Positions 33,680-43,967 of a stretch of 64,000 nt of DNA are shown here, piece after piece. A program made the translations under genes and the position numbers. The notes beneath the pieces were generated by a model. The model searched no databases. It was not told the DNA's origin and saw only the letters and a program-made list of their open reading frames with translations. The DNA is from Agaricus subrufescens (Eukaryota; Basidiomycota; Agaricomycetes; Agaricales; Agaricaceae), in contig CM057057.1 of the NCBI GenBank assembly GCA_029945375.1, positions 3,286,001-3,350,000 on the forward strand, in the 5' to 3' direction. Every line of letters begins with the position of its first letter. Position 1 is the stretch's first letter.

Positions 33680-33929
33680 TATGTAGGGTGGGTGAGGGCT
33701 TGGCAAGTATGAACTTCAAAGATGTCAATTATAAGTGCAAGAGGACCAAGTTATAGTTATAGTGAGACGGGTCTTGTCGAGTCATATGCAGAAGAGCGGG
33801 TCCGGTCCATCACAGATACTTTGTTCAGTGAATGGTTTTGTCGCCATCGCCGCCCAAGGAGTTGTTTTTAGACTCACTCGAGTCCAACGTAACGGTAGTT
33901 GGAGGAGGGAGATTAACCCGCATACGTTG

Positions 33930-34162
33930 AATTAAGTAATTTCCAAAATGTCTTTCCGCGGCCGTGCCGTGCCGTGCTCATCCGCCGCGCACACTCTGTT
34001 GGACTCATACCCGTAGACCTCTATACTTGTATTATTCCCTTCAACAGAATATACGGACAGCTTGATCAACGAGAGTAACAGCCAAGATCAGCAACAGTAC
34101 TGTATTGCCATTGATATCATTAGCACCTAGGAATTTTGGACAATACTCCGCAACTATACATA
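33930..34162. repeat. Duplicated promoter block with CCGTG repeats, between members 2 and 3
   Basis: Second copy of the GC-rich block (about 33957-33998, cggccgtgccgtgccgtg then cgcacactctgttgga). The flanking A/T-rich sequence gaattaagtaatttccaaaatg just before it is also shared with the blocks at 32236 and 35640. Confidence 0.65.
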
Positions 34163-35402
34163 TCATTCAACTTTCTCCGCCAACAATTTAATGACAGACT
34201 CCAGCAACCATGCCTTATCAGCTGAATATCCCTCCAAAATAAGTCGTTTACCCTCCTTGACTATCTCCTGCGTAACTTCCTTACCTCCCCAGTCATTCCT
34301 CGGCGTCAGCGTCACCAAATGTGTACCAAGCTGCACGATAGCCCTTCGACAAAATTCCAAATCAGGCGTGATATGTGTCGTGTACGTCTTCAACAACTCT
34401 TCCAAGACCACGTTTGCAGTGTGACCGCAAATATCGCCATTGAGTTTTGTATGGAGCACCAATTCGGCACAAAATTGTCCGATTTCCATGCCCAAAACTC
34501 CCGGTTTACACATTTCCCAGTCTAGAACCCGTATTTGCGCTGCATTTCCTTCATGGTCAAAGCTTACCGCCATGTTTCCTGGCCAAAAATCACCCATGAC
34601 AAGCTGGAGATCGATGCAAGTCAGTACAGGGATAATCAATCATTCCTTTTCGTTTACGAACCGTTCCAGAAGCGGTCTTCATAGCGGTGATCGATTCTTC
34701 GGAAATTTGTTCCAATGCTTTCCGTTCATCCTCTGTAAGCTTGACATCGGGGTTTTGCAGCTTGTCCAAGCCTTCATCGAATGTCGGTATAAGGCGTCCA
34801 TAGAAGACCCAGCTTGACATATTCTTGGCCTGACGGTTCTGGTCGAAGAAATTGCACATGTCGGGGTTGACTTTACTCCAAGCGTGCAGTCGACCAATGA
34901 ATTCTCCTACTTCCTTTCCAATTCGATGTGCAGTCTCCAAAGTGCACCGTCCACTCTGCATGTAACTCTTCAAAGTCATACAGTCAGATCCACAATCATC
35001 CATGATGATGGCATGTTCTTTGTCGTCAAACAAATAGACATTGGGCACAGTGACAAATGTTGTTGGCGACCATTCATGTATCCTTCTTAAAGCCTCGACT
35101 TCAAACCTCTAAAGAAAGATGCACAATTAATGGAACGAAGGTCATACTTTACAATGTTTCCTCACCTGTCTACGAATATCGAAAGCGACGCTGGGTAACG
35201 TTTTGATATATGTCTGGCCATGCTTTAACACCAGCGTTTCTTTTCCATCGTAACGCTGGCGCAGATGCAGCCTAAAGACGAAATTTGCATACCCGCCGGA
35301 TAAGGTCTCCGCTTTGGTGCAAGCAAAAGCGGTATTGGACAGATAGCCCTCGACCCCGGCTTCGGTGGTCAGGTCATAAGAGCTGGTAGTGGTAGTAGAC
35401 AT
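34163..35402 (-). CDS. APH/choline-kinase-fold phosphotransferase, array member 3
   Basis: Starts MSTTTTSSYDLTTEAGVEG at 35402; exon 1 has KETLVLKHGQTY. Exon 2 starts RFEVEALRRIHEW and has HAIIMDDCGSDCMTL with FDDKEHA in place of FDEKEHV. Exon 3 has VMGDFWPGNMAVSF and LDWEMCKPG. Ends SVIKLLAEKVE, stop 34163-34165. Shares with member 4 the exon 1 end FDIRRQ, while members 1 and 2 have FDTQRQ, which suggests that pairs 1/2 and 3/4 are closest to each other. Frame and splice sites are intact. Confidence 0.8.
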
Positions 35403-35639
35403 TATGAAGGGTGGGTGAGGACCTGGCAAATATGCACTTCGAGGATGTCAATTATAAGCGCACGAGAACCAAGTTATAGAGTCGAGTCGAGATCCAGAAG
35501 AGTGGGTTCGGGTTCGATGGAATATTTCGTTCAAACGCCACCTGGATAGTTTCGTCACCATGGCCGCCCAGTTGTTTTTAGTCACACTCGAGTCCAACCT
35601 AACCGCGGTTGGAGGGGGGAGATTAACGCGTACATGGTG

Positions 35640-35739
35640 AATTAAGTAATTTCCACAATGCCCTCCGTGGCCGTGCCGTGCCGCGCAAACTCTGTTGGAT
35701 TCTCACAAACGTATGTTCATATACTCGCAGCTGTACATA
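35640..35739. repeat. Duplicated promoter block with CCGTG repeats, between members 3 and 4
   Basis: Shortest copy of the block (ccgtggccgtgccgtgccgcg at about 35667-35687, then aaactctgttgga). It has lost units compared with the other two copies. Confidence 0.6.
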
Positions 35740-36972
35740 TCATTCTACTTTCGCCGCCAACAATTTAATGGCAGATTCAAGTAACCATCCCTTTTCAGCT
35801 GAATATCCCTCCAAAACAAGTCGTTGACCCTCCTTGACTACCTCCTGTGTAATCTCCTTTCCTCCCCATTCAATCCTAGGCGTCAAAGTCACCAGATGTG
35901 TGCCAAGATGCACGATAGCCCTGCGACAAAATTCCAAGTCAGGTGTGATATGTGTCGTGTATGTCTTCAACAACTCTTCCAAGACCACGTTTGCAGTGGG
36001 ACCGCAAATATCACCATTGAACTTTGTAAGGAGCACCAATTCAGCACAGAATTGTCCGAGTTCCAGGCCAAAAAGTCCCGGTTTACACATCTCCCAATCC
36101 AGAATTCGGATTTGCGCCACATTCCCTTCACGGTCGAAACTCAACACCAAGTTTCCCGGCCAAAAATCGCCCATGACAAACTGGAGATCGGTGCAAGTCA
36201 GTACGGGAATGATCAATCGTTTTCGTTACGAACCGTTCCAGAGGCATTTTTCATGGCGCTGGTCGACTCTTCGCAAATCTGTTCCAATGCTTTCCGTTCA
36301 TCCTCTGTAAGCTTGACATCGGGGTTTTGCAGCTTTTCTAATCCGTCATCAAAAGTTGGTATCAGGCGCCCATAGAAGGCCCAGCTCGACATATCCTTAG
36401 CCTGAGGGTTCTGGTCGAAGAACTTGCACATATCGGGGTTGACTCTGCTCCAAGCGTGCAATTGCCCAATGAACTCCCCTACTTCTTTCCCAATCCGGTG
36501 TGCAGTCTCCAAGGTACACCGCCCACTCTGCATGAAACTCTTCAAAGTCATGCAGTCGGATCCACAGTCATCCATGATAATGACATGCTCTTTTTCGTCA
36601 AACAAATAGACACTGGGTACAGTGACAAACGCTGTCGGTGGTGACCATTCACGTATCCTTTTTAAAGCTTCGACCTCGAAAGTCTGAAGGAAACACATGA
36701 GTAAGTCGAAGGTCATGCATTACGATCTCCCTCACCTGTCTACGAATATCAAAAGCGATGCTGGGTAAACTCTTGATGTATGTCCGGCCATGTTTTAACA
36801 CTAGTGTTTCCTTTCCATCGTAATGTTGGCGCAGATGCAGTCTAAAGACGAAATTTGCAGTCCCGCCGGATAAGGTCTCTGCTTTGGTGCAAGCAAAAGC
36901 GGTATTAGACAAATAGCCTTCTACTCCTGCCTCGGTGGTCAGATCGTAAGAGCTGGTGCTGACGGTGGACAT
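35740..36972 (-). CDS. APH/choline-kinase-fold phosphotransferase, array member 4
   Basis: First member of the array in the direction of transcription. Starts MSTVSTSSYDLTTEAGVEG at 36972, with no in-frame ATG just upstream, which supports the internal Met as the start in all members. Exon 1 has KETLVLKHGRTY; exon 2 TFEVEALKRIREW and HVIIMDDCGSDCMTL; exon 3 VMGDFWPGNLVLSF and LDWEMCKPG. Ends AIKLLAAKVE, stop 35740-35742. The promoter (36973 upward) only partly resembles the inter-gene blocks, so this copy may be the ancestral one or may be controlled differently. Confidence 0.8.
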
Positions 36973-37182
36973 GGTATGAGATATAGGTTTGGCAAGTATG
37001 TATCTCGGGAATAGATTTTATAGGTGCAAGGAAGCTTATATTAGAAACAAGACGAGTCTTGACGAGTCACATGAGAAGCGCGGAGCCGATCCAGAGATAA
37101 CGATCAGGATAGGTATTACACATGCGCAAGCTCATTTTGAGTGGGTGTGAGGGTTGTAAGTGTGGAGCCTAGTGGGGGTGGT
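36973..37182. other. Upstream region of array member 4
   Basis: About 210 bp with no gene. It shares short pieces with the other array promoters (ttggcaagtatg, gtgcaag, gacgagtc) but lacks the CCGTG block. Confidence 0.45.
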
Positions 37183-38476
37183 TTACAAAAGCCAAAATCG
37201 TTTCTTCTTCGTTTCCTGCTCTTTATCATTGCTATCTTGATCCGTTGGTGCCTTGCGATCTTCAGGCTTTGGTAATAATACAGGACCGCAGATATCCCCG
37301 GCGTCCCAAGGCGCTGGTATAAGTGCCACAGGGAGGAGCCATGTGGCTGTCAGAACGACGCCATTACCTAAAAAGATTGAGCCAAATGCAATGAACATCG
37401 AGATACTAATGCTGACCTTTGTCATGGTTTTTTATTCTACTCCAACTCCAAGCGACGAAAACTCCTACATAGCCAATCACTGGTCCCAACCTTTTCAACA
37501 ATGCGAGGGCCGGTCTGAACTGTGCTGGGACAAACATGGCAGGTATCTTGTTCAACAGCCATTTGAGTGCGCTTGTTACCATGGCTGCCTGGGCAGTCGT
37601 CTTCAAGGACGCGGAGTCCAATGTAGCCATAGTAGCAGGGGGGAGATATAGCCGGTAACCCCACCAAGTAATATACACAGACATCTCAGTCGTCGAGGGC
37701 ACCCATTCAATGTTCCCGCTATACTTGTCGGAAATTTGGGAACCCGTCGGTATAGGGGCATCATCAATCGAACGAACTTCAGCAAGCTCGACTGTCGAAT
37801 CGTTGGTGGGCTGAAGAGGGGAATACATCATCAACCCCCTTTGTTCATGGCTACCCGAAAGTCCAGCCGCCTCCTTGCCTTTACCTTTACCCCACATATT
37901 CGACAGGATGGCCCAGATACTTTGGTTATCCTCACCCTCTTCCCCTTGCTCTCCTCCACTCCCATTCATGACTCCCTCTGAGGACAACAGTGTGATCATG
38001 TCCTCATCGACGCCTGGCGGTACCGGTGGTCCTGCGGGCGAAACTTCTGGCTCTACAAAATCTGCCTTCGGAGACTCTATGCCAGACTGCTGTGAGGGCG
38101 TGAATATGCTTGGGCGAGGTAATGCTTCGATAAGCTCTCTAAGCTTGCGAGCAAACGATAAAGGCTCAGGCCTTGTTGATCCAGCTGCCTCTGGTATTTC
38201 GGTCGAAACAACAGTTTCACTCATCTTCGCCATTGCTTCTTCTTCTTCAGGTGTTCTAGATGGCACCTCGAATTTCGAATGGTCCCAACCGTGATTGCTG
38301 TCGAGTACAAGTTTATCAATCTCCCATGACGGGGGAGGAAAAACGGGGTCGGAACTGGTTCTTCGAGATGTAATTGTATTGGTGAAGGATTTAAGTCGCA
38401 TAAACGGACTGTTGGGAGATTTTTGAGATGGTTCCATGTGATTGTTGTGGTTGTAAAGAAAAACAGTAGTAGTCAC
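37183..38476 (-). CDS. Uncharacterised protein with two C-terminal membrane segments
   Basis: I do not recognise this family. About 410 residues in two exons. The first 260 residues are Ser/Pro/Glu-rich and look disordered. After WVPSTTEMSVYITWWGYRLYL comes a helical part with a hydrophobic segment LGPVIGYVGVFVAWSWS. An intron (gtcagc...tttttag, about 37374-37421) joins NHDK to GNGVVLTATWLLPVALIPA, a second membrane segment, followed by a Lys-rich end TKKKRFWLL at 37183. The splice is supported by continuous frame and by keeping the second membrane segment. The start may be ATG at 38476 (MTTTVFLYNHNNHME) or the in-frame ATG at 38437 (MEPSQKSPNSPF). Topology suggests a membrane-anchored cytosolic protein. 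Confidence 0.6.
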
Positions 38477-38549
38477 ATCTAAAGTGTATTCTCACCTAAT
38501 CAAAATGATCTAAATCTAATAATTGTACCGGGCTACGTCATGGTCAGAT

Positions 38550-40256
38550 CTAGTCTCCTTCCACACTCTCACTCCAAATAGTCCGGGCGATGGTATGACC
38601 ACAACCAGCAACGTGCCCGTCTCCGCGTCCAGCAAGGCATAATTTAGGTCCAGTGTTGAGAGATACTGTGAATGTATTCTCGTCCTGACTACCCACATCC
38701 ACTAACCCTTTCATTCCATGTATAGGACCACTTTCCGTTTCGTTGTCTTCAGCAAAGCGGAGGAGACGAACTCCATTTCGCGCGCTCGTTTTCATTCTCG
38801 CCCTGGTTACCGCGAGCTGTGCAATGCCTTCCCCCCAACCAGCCTCAAATTCGGCTTGGATTGCCGAACGTCTCGATGGATCTATTTCCATGCTAGGCGT
38901 AGTCGCCAGAGTCTCGAGACGCGGCACGAATGGCAAAATACGAGTCTTGGGTATGGCAGGTCTGGGTGTATTGTGATCATGATTCCGAGGAGAGGATGAT
39001 TGACCGGAATCTTCAGCAGAATGATCACGAAGAGATATCGTTGCAGTGGCCAAACCTCTTCTTCCAGGCCTTGATCTCCTGGATTCCCTTCTTTCGGGTA
39101 GATCGACCATTTGTGCAGGTTCAATGTCACTTCCTACAGTTTCATGGTTCTCGATCCACCTCTCCTCCATCCATGCCTTCAACTCCTTTTCTCGGTCTCG
39201 AGCGCGTTTAACACCTACAAGCGCGCACCGCTTCCCCAGCGCAGCCCACTCTCCTTGAACCCTGAGAACAGTGCACCCATCTATGATCAAGTGCTTGAGG
39301 TTTCGAAAATGAGCCAGGATCATGTCAAGTTCGGCTTCTATCATACCGCAGGTAGACACATCCAGGAATTCAAGATTCGGCATGGCAGGATAAGTGTCTG
39401 CAGGATAATAGGCTGTTGGACCTGGGCACACACACAGTGCTCTCGCCACTGGCCTAGAAGGAATTCGCAGACGTAGCGCCTTCATTGAATGGGCCAGTGA
39501 AGGGGAATGAATCATTATAGATAAGTAAGGGTCTATGCGGAAGAAGACGAGCGGCTGTGCGAAGGATGATTTTTTTGCAACATCAACAGTCAAAGTCTGA
39601 GGATCCTGAACGATGGATATAGCGGGTATCTCTTGAGGCGGCCATTTAGCGATCGCCAAAAGAACGGAGTCGAAATAAACGCCCTTGATTTTAGTCAGCA
39701 GAGAGACATACGTGAGATTCTGGATAGTCAAACCTTGTGGAACTGGTAGTAAGATGCTTTGTTCACGCTGCATTATCTCGAAATGAGACAAAGCTTGAGA
39801 ATAGGGGAGGATAACTTTGACGCACTAGGGTCTGAATCGGAGTGATAGTTGCTTCAGCTTGCCTATCGGGCTTTCGAAGAGCTGTTCCAAATGTTCTGGA
39901 GAGAAATTACTGGGTCCAATCCTCAGGCTCAAGGAGGTGAGGTTGGGAAGCAGGCGGACTATATTGATAATCACGTCTGCGTCTGCGGTCCAGGTAGCCA
40001 CAGAGAACTCTTTCACCCAGGTCGAGCATAAGTCTTGCGGACTGCCGGGAACATTCGGTGCTTTTTGTAGCCGCAAAATGAGGGAGACGGCTTGTTGGGG
40101 TTGTTTAATTCGGATAGAATGAAAGAGGAGCTGCACAGGTATCGGCGCGGAAGGTAACACGCGGGATAGCGCTAGCACGACGGGTGCCCATAGAGAGGGA
40201 TCCAATTGTTCCACAATAGCTGTATAAAGCTCTCCAGGGAGTGTTGCGAGGGACAT
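38550..40256 (-). CDS. F-box-like / LRR-like orphan protein
   Basis: About 545 residues in two exons. The N-terminus MSLATLPGELYTAIVEQLDP resembles the first helix of an F-box. Leucine-rich segments with spacing like degenerate LRRs follow (IVRLLPNLTSLSLRIGP, MPNLEFLDVSTCGM, FRNLKHLIIDGC). A basic region (GVKRARDREKELKAWMEERW, then PERRESRRSRPGRRG) precedes a low-complexity part. The intron (donor gtgcgt after FRP, acceptor ending gaacaaag, 69 nt, about 39760-39828) is needed because the first exon's frame reaches a TAG. Possibly an SCF adaptor, but the F-box match is weak and the function unknown. Confidence 0.6.
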
Positions 40257-40350
40257 GGTAGCTGTCTGAATGGGGATTACAGGGTTTTGTTTGTCTTGCC
40301 GCGGGAGAAATGATACAGTATAAGTAATATAAGTACATGACCAAGTGAAA

Positions 40351-41680
40351 CTATGAAAAACCGGGCGTCAGGTCTAGACTCGACCCTGGTGCTTGCCACG
40401 ACCTCTCGACAACGGGCGGAGCCGGCGAGGCGGGCTGTGACGACCACAAAGTCAGTGCGCCGGGAGTCTGTCCCGTAAGCATCGTCAATGGCCGTCCAGC
40501 TCCATTGTTGCGCTCTCTCCGATCAGGTATAGTAGGTGCACCCCATGTGCTTGCGCGTTTCTGCGATGGTGGTGGTGTCGATTGCACCGGGGATGGTGGT
40601 TGACCCTGCTGTTGGTTATTCAAGCGGGATAGAAACTGTGAGTCGGGTGCTCGTTGCTGGTGCGATCCAGGCTCCGACGGTACACCGGCCCAGTACGAGT
40701 TATCGGCTTGCGCTCGATGGTTGGCAATGACCATAGTCCGATGGATGTCGATTTGTCCAGTATCAACCTCCAGGCCTCGCGCCTCTACGCTCTCTGCGTC
40801 GATCTCTAAAGCTTTTCTTAGCGTGGCGTTCTCTTCTTCCATTCGTCTAATTTCCCATTCCCTCTGTACAGCCCAGTCCAATCTGCCCTTTCTATCGAAC
40901 TCTTCATCCGTTTGGTCATTAAGTTCTTGGATCAGCTGCCGAAGCTCTTCGATTCCCTGCGATAGCATGGAGGGGTCTGTCACGGGGTCGAGCGCCGGGG
41001 GAGACGAAGTATCTGGATCCGGGTCTTCCCCCGCCATCGACTGCAGGAGTAATCGTAATTGATGTGATAGTCGACGGAGAGAGTGCAGTATGTTGGCATT
41101 GACTGTCAGGTCTGCTGCCGTGTTTTGCGACTCGCGTGTTTGAACGAGGCTCTCATAGTGCTTGGCAAGAGTAAGTTCGTGTTGCTGAGCAGCAGCCTGT
41201 GTGGATTATTGTTCTAGATATTCACGTCCAGATGTATAAGGAAGGACGTACTGAATGGTTCCGAAATTTAGTCATGATTGTCTCCATGGTGCTTTCATAT
41301 TCTTTGAGAAGAGTGCTCAGTTGCTTGTTCTCTTGCAGCAGGGTTTGGTTTTCAATGATGATCTGTGCGTTCAGACGTTCAAGTTCTGAGTCGAATTCCT
41401 CTGATTCCCTGCATCAGTTATTCCAGCGCGATTGATCATGAATGTAAGAAACCTTGAGAAATATCGACGTTAAACCTGCGCAGTGAGAAGCTGGAGCACG
41501 TTTGGTCTGCTCGACCCTGCAAGTGGCATATTGTCAGATAATGTGTTTCAAGATGGTTGGAACGCTGACTTTGAGGGCCACAGCCTGGTTTTTCAGTGAG
41601 GTGGCGAGCTCCTGGTTGCGAGACAGCTGGTCACTGAGGTCAGTAAACAGCATCCAGAAGCGATGCAGTTCATTTTCCAT
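40351..41680 (-). CDS. SIKE / FGFR1OP2-family coiled-coil protein
   Basis: Coiled-coil protein of about 390 residues resembling SIKE1/FGFR1OP2, small partners of the STRIPAK phosphatase-kinase complex. The start ATG at 41680 gives [20 protein letters not shown]. The assembled core is [20 protein letters not shown], then [19 protein letters not shown] and [11 protein letters not shown], followed by [17 protein letters not shown]. This repeats the family pattern of a heptad coiled coil ending in a 'MxKYR'-like motif. The C-terminal 180 residues are Pro/Ser/Gln-rich. Four introns; the acceptor chosen before EEFDSEL is the only one that keeps the frame. The start lies only about 175 bp after the RNase H1 stop on the same strand. 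Family call moderate; STRIPAK role inferred from animal and other fungal homologues. Confidence 0.65.
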
Positions 41681-41854
41681 CGAGCGTCCTGGTCAATACA
41701 AGAGCTAGGTATGTTTGAGGAGATGGGCGTGAGGAGAGAAAGGTTACTACAATGATCTATTTTTACCAAGTACTTCACTGGCATTCTCGGTGTCTTCCGG
41801 TCTGATCTACAATCATACAGTACATTACAACAGCGGTCTTCGCACATAAATAGA

Positions 41855-43400
41855 CTATAGATTTTGAATTTCCTTTGCCCACTCCTCGCCTTCTAGGAGA
41901 CAGTCTTCATACATCTGTCAAATATTTATGATTGGAATTCCTCCCATACTGCTTGGGGATTTTGGACTCACGTTGGGGTCGATATCATTTGGGGAAACAG
42001 GAACGAGGGGTGGTGAAATCCTCGAGGCTTTGAGAGGTGGCGGTTTGAGGGGTCCTGATGGTTCTGTTTCCTGCTTTAAATTCAGATCTTGGTTATTGAG
42101 ACCTGATGCTGCTAATCTTTCGTAAGTAGCTATCGAGAAATCGGTGCGTTGGTGTTGAGAAAGAGTAGCTGGTGCAAGGGCTAATGGAATCTTTGAGGTG
42201 GTTCCGTCTGGGAGGGCCAAACGGGTAGGTTTTTCATCTATACTATGCCGGGGTGAAAGAGCAGGGTGCGACTGCGGTAAAGGTGTGGAGACGCTTGTTT
42301 CTACTTTCGGTACAAGTTTGAGGGATACAGGCGCTGGCATGTCTTGTTCAGTTAATTCATGGGAATGCTTAGACAGCTTAGTCGGACGCTCAGGAGACAA
42401 TTCGGTGGTATCACTTCCCCCGGAGGCAGTCGCTTTTTGTCCATCCGTCGCTGTGACGAGGTCATCAATGGTCTGATGAACGGAAGCTTCCAAAGCCTCC
42501 CAGTCCAATTCTGGTCGGGGTGGTAAAGTAACACCGACATTCGCCTGAGCATCCGCACCGTCATTGCCGGGAACACAACTATGGCCCTTGACATGTTGAA
42601 AGAAAACTGGTTGGCCTCTTCTTGCTCGTTCGTTCAGCAGTGCCGATAGATACCTGACGATACCAGCATTCTTCACTTCCCCACCTTCTTTCGTCCGAAA
42701 CCCGTTCTTTCTCCAATTTGGCAACCAATCCATGATACCTAACAGCTGTGCTGAGTACATTTATGGCATTGAAATGGAAACTCACATTGCATCGAGTATT
42801 TCGAGTCAGTTTTTATCAGTATCGTGTGACTATTTACGGGGACAGTTTCAAGGGCTCGAATAATGGCCTAGGAGTCATTGGTAACCAGATTAATAGATAT
42901 GTTTAGAAATAGTTGACTTGCAATCAATTCAGCACGGTTATTGGTCTGATCTCCAGGGCATCTTTCGGCCAAATTTCTGTTCTCCGATTAAGAGAGCAGG
43001 TTAGGAGCAAGACGAGAAATCACTCACCGAGGGTCATTAGGCCCAAAAAAGACGCCAATCCCAGCAATCGAACCCGGTTTTCCATTCCCTTTGCATGCGC
43101 CATCGGAGTAAACGACAATGCATTGCTTCTCATCTACGTTACTAAGGGCGCGTTTCTTGGGCGAAGGTGGCTCCTTCGGCGTTATTGGCTGTGTACCCTT
43201 GACGAAAGCCTCTGCTTCTTCTGCTTTGTCAAACTTCTTGAACATGGCTCCCGGAAATTGTTTGACTTGTTCTTCACATTCGCTCCTGCCCGAAATTTGA
43301 ATACAATGAGTTTGCCTTGAAGCAGTCAATTTCCTGACCATGTAGGATAGATGCCAGCCACCCTGCCGCGTCGTACAGCATAGAAACTTTTCTTGGGCAT
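41855..43400 (-). CDS. Ribonuclease H1 (hybrid-binding domain + RNase HI domain)
   Basis: Cuts the RNA strand of RNA-DNA hybrids in nucleus and probably mitochondria. From ATG at 43400: MPKKSFYAVRRGRVAGIYPT, spliced to ECEEQVKQFPGAMFKKF, the N-terminal hybrid-binding domain. The catalytic domain has the four acidic residues in VVYSDGACKGNG, NRAELIAI, KTDSKYSM and GNDGADAQA, plus FQHVKGHSCVPG. The intron after NRAELI (42868-42921) has a GC donor (gcaagt). Beyond the catalytic core is a 170-residue Pro/Ser-rich tail, unusual for RNase H1, ending MYEDCLLEGEEWAKEIQNL with TAG at 41855-41857 after a last intron; if that intron is retained the stop is at 41918. In-frame ATGs upstream (43436, 43571, 43625) could start a mitochondrial form. 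Confidence 0.85.
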
Positions 43401-43625
43401 AGGGTACTTCTGGATTTTGGGATTCGACCTACGCATGGCAAAAACACCAGGTATGGATATCCGGGGTTGACTTGTACGATATACAACGCGTACGATTTTC
43501 GATGGATTTCGGCGAGATAATATATAGGTTCCAGATCTCAATCTCGCGATGGATTTGAGCGCAAGTACCATGGAGTTATTGGGTTTCGCTTGACTTGGTA
43601 GGTTTTTATCGCGCGCGCTTACCAC

Positions 43626-43967
43626 GTGAACAAATGCTAGTGGCTGTCACGCTGATACCGATCATTCACAACACTCACTGTCTATTGTGTATTTCGCTAT
43701 ATAGGCACTAGATCAGGGTACAAAAGAATCTGATTACAGGAAGAATTGAAGTGCTGAGCCCTGCCGGGAAAGCTAAATCTTTTTGGACTCGTTGCAATAC
43801 TCAGAATTCATCAACCAGAAAGTGTTACGAATGTTCTTCATTAGTCTACAGTTTAAATGTTGATAAGTGTCAAGGATATATTCACTAAAGTGAAATCAGC
43901 AAACGTCTGATCTGCATAATCCGACGCGTCACGGAAGAATGGTGTGTCGCAACACTGATTTAATCAA
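43626..43967. other. Intergenic region
   Basis: About 340 bp between the RNase H1 upstream frame and the Rad5 stop codon, both on the minus strand. Nothing recognisable in it; it must contain the RNase H1 promoter and the Rad5 3' UTR. Confidence 0.4.

Noticed and set aside
43050..43090. tRNA T-loop-like string on the minus strand (gggttcgattg)
   Set aside because: It lies inside the RNase H1 exon encoding GKPGSIAGIG, and no acceptor stem or anticodon arm can be formed.
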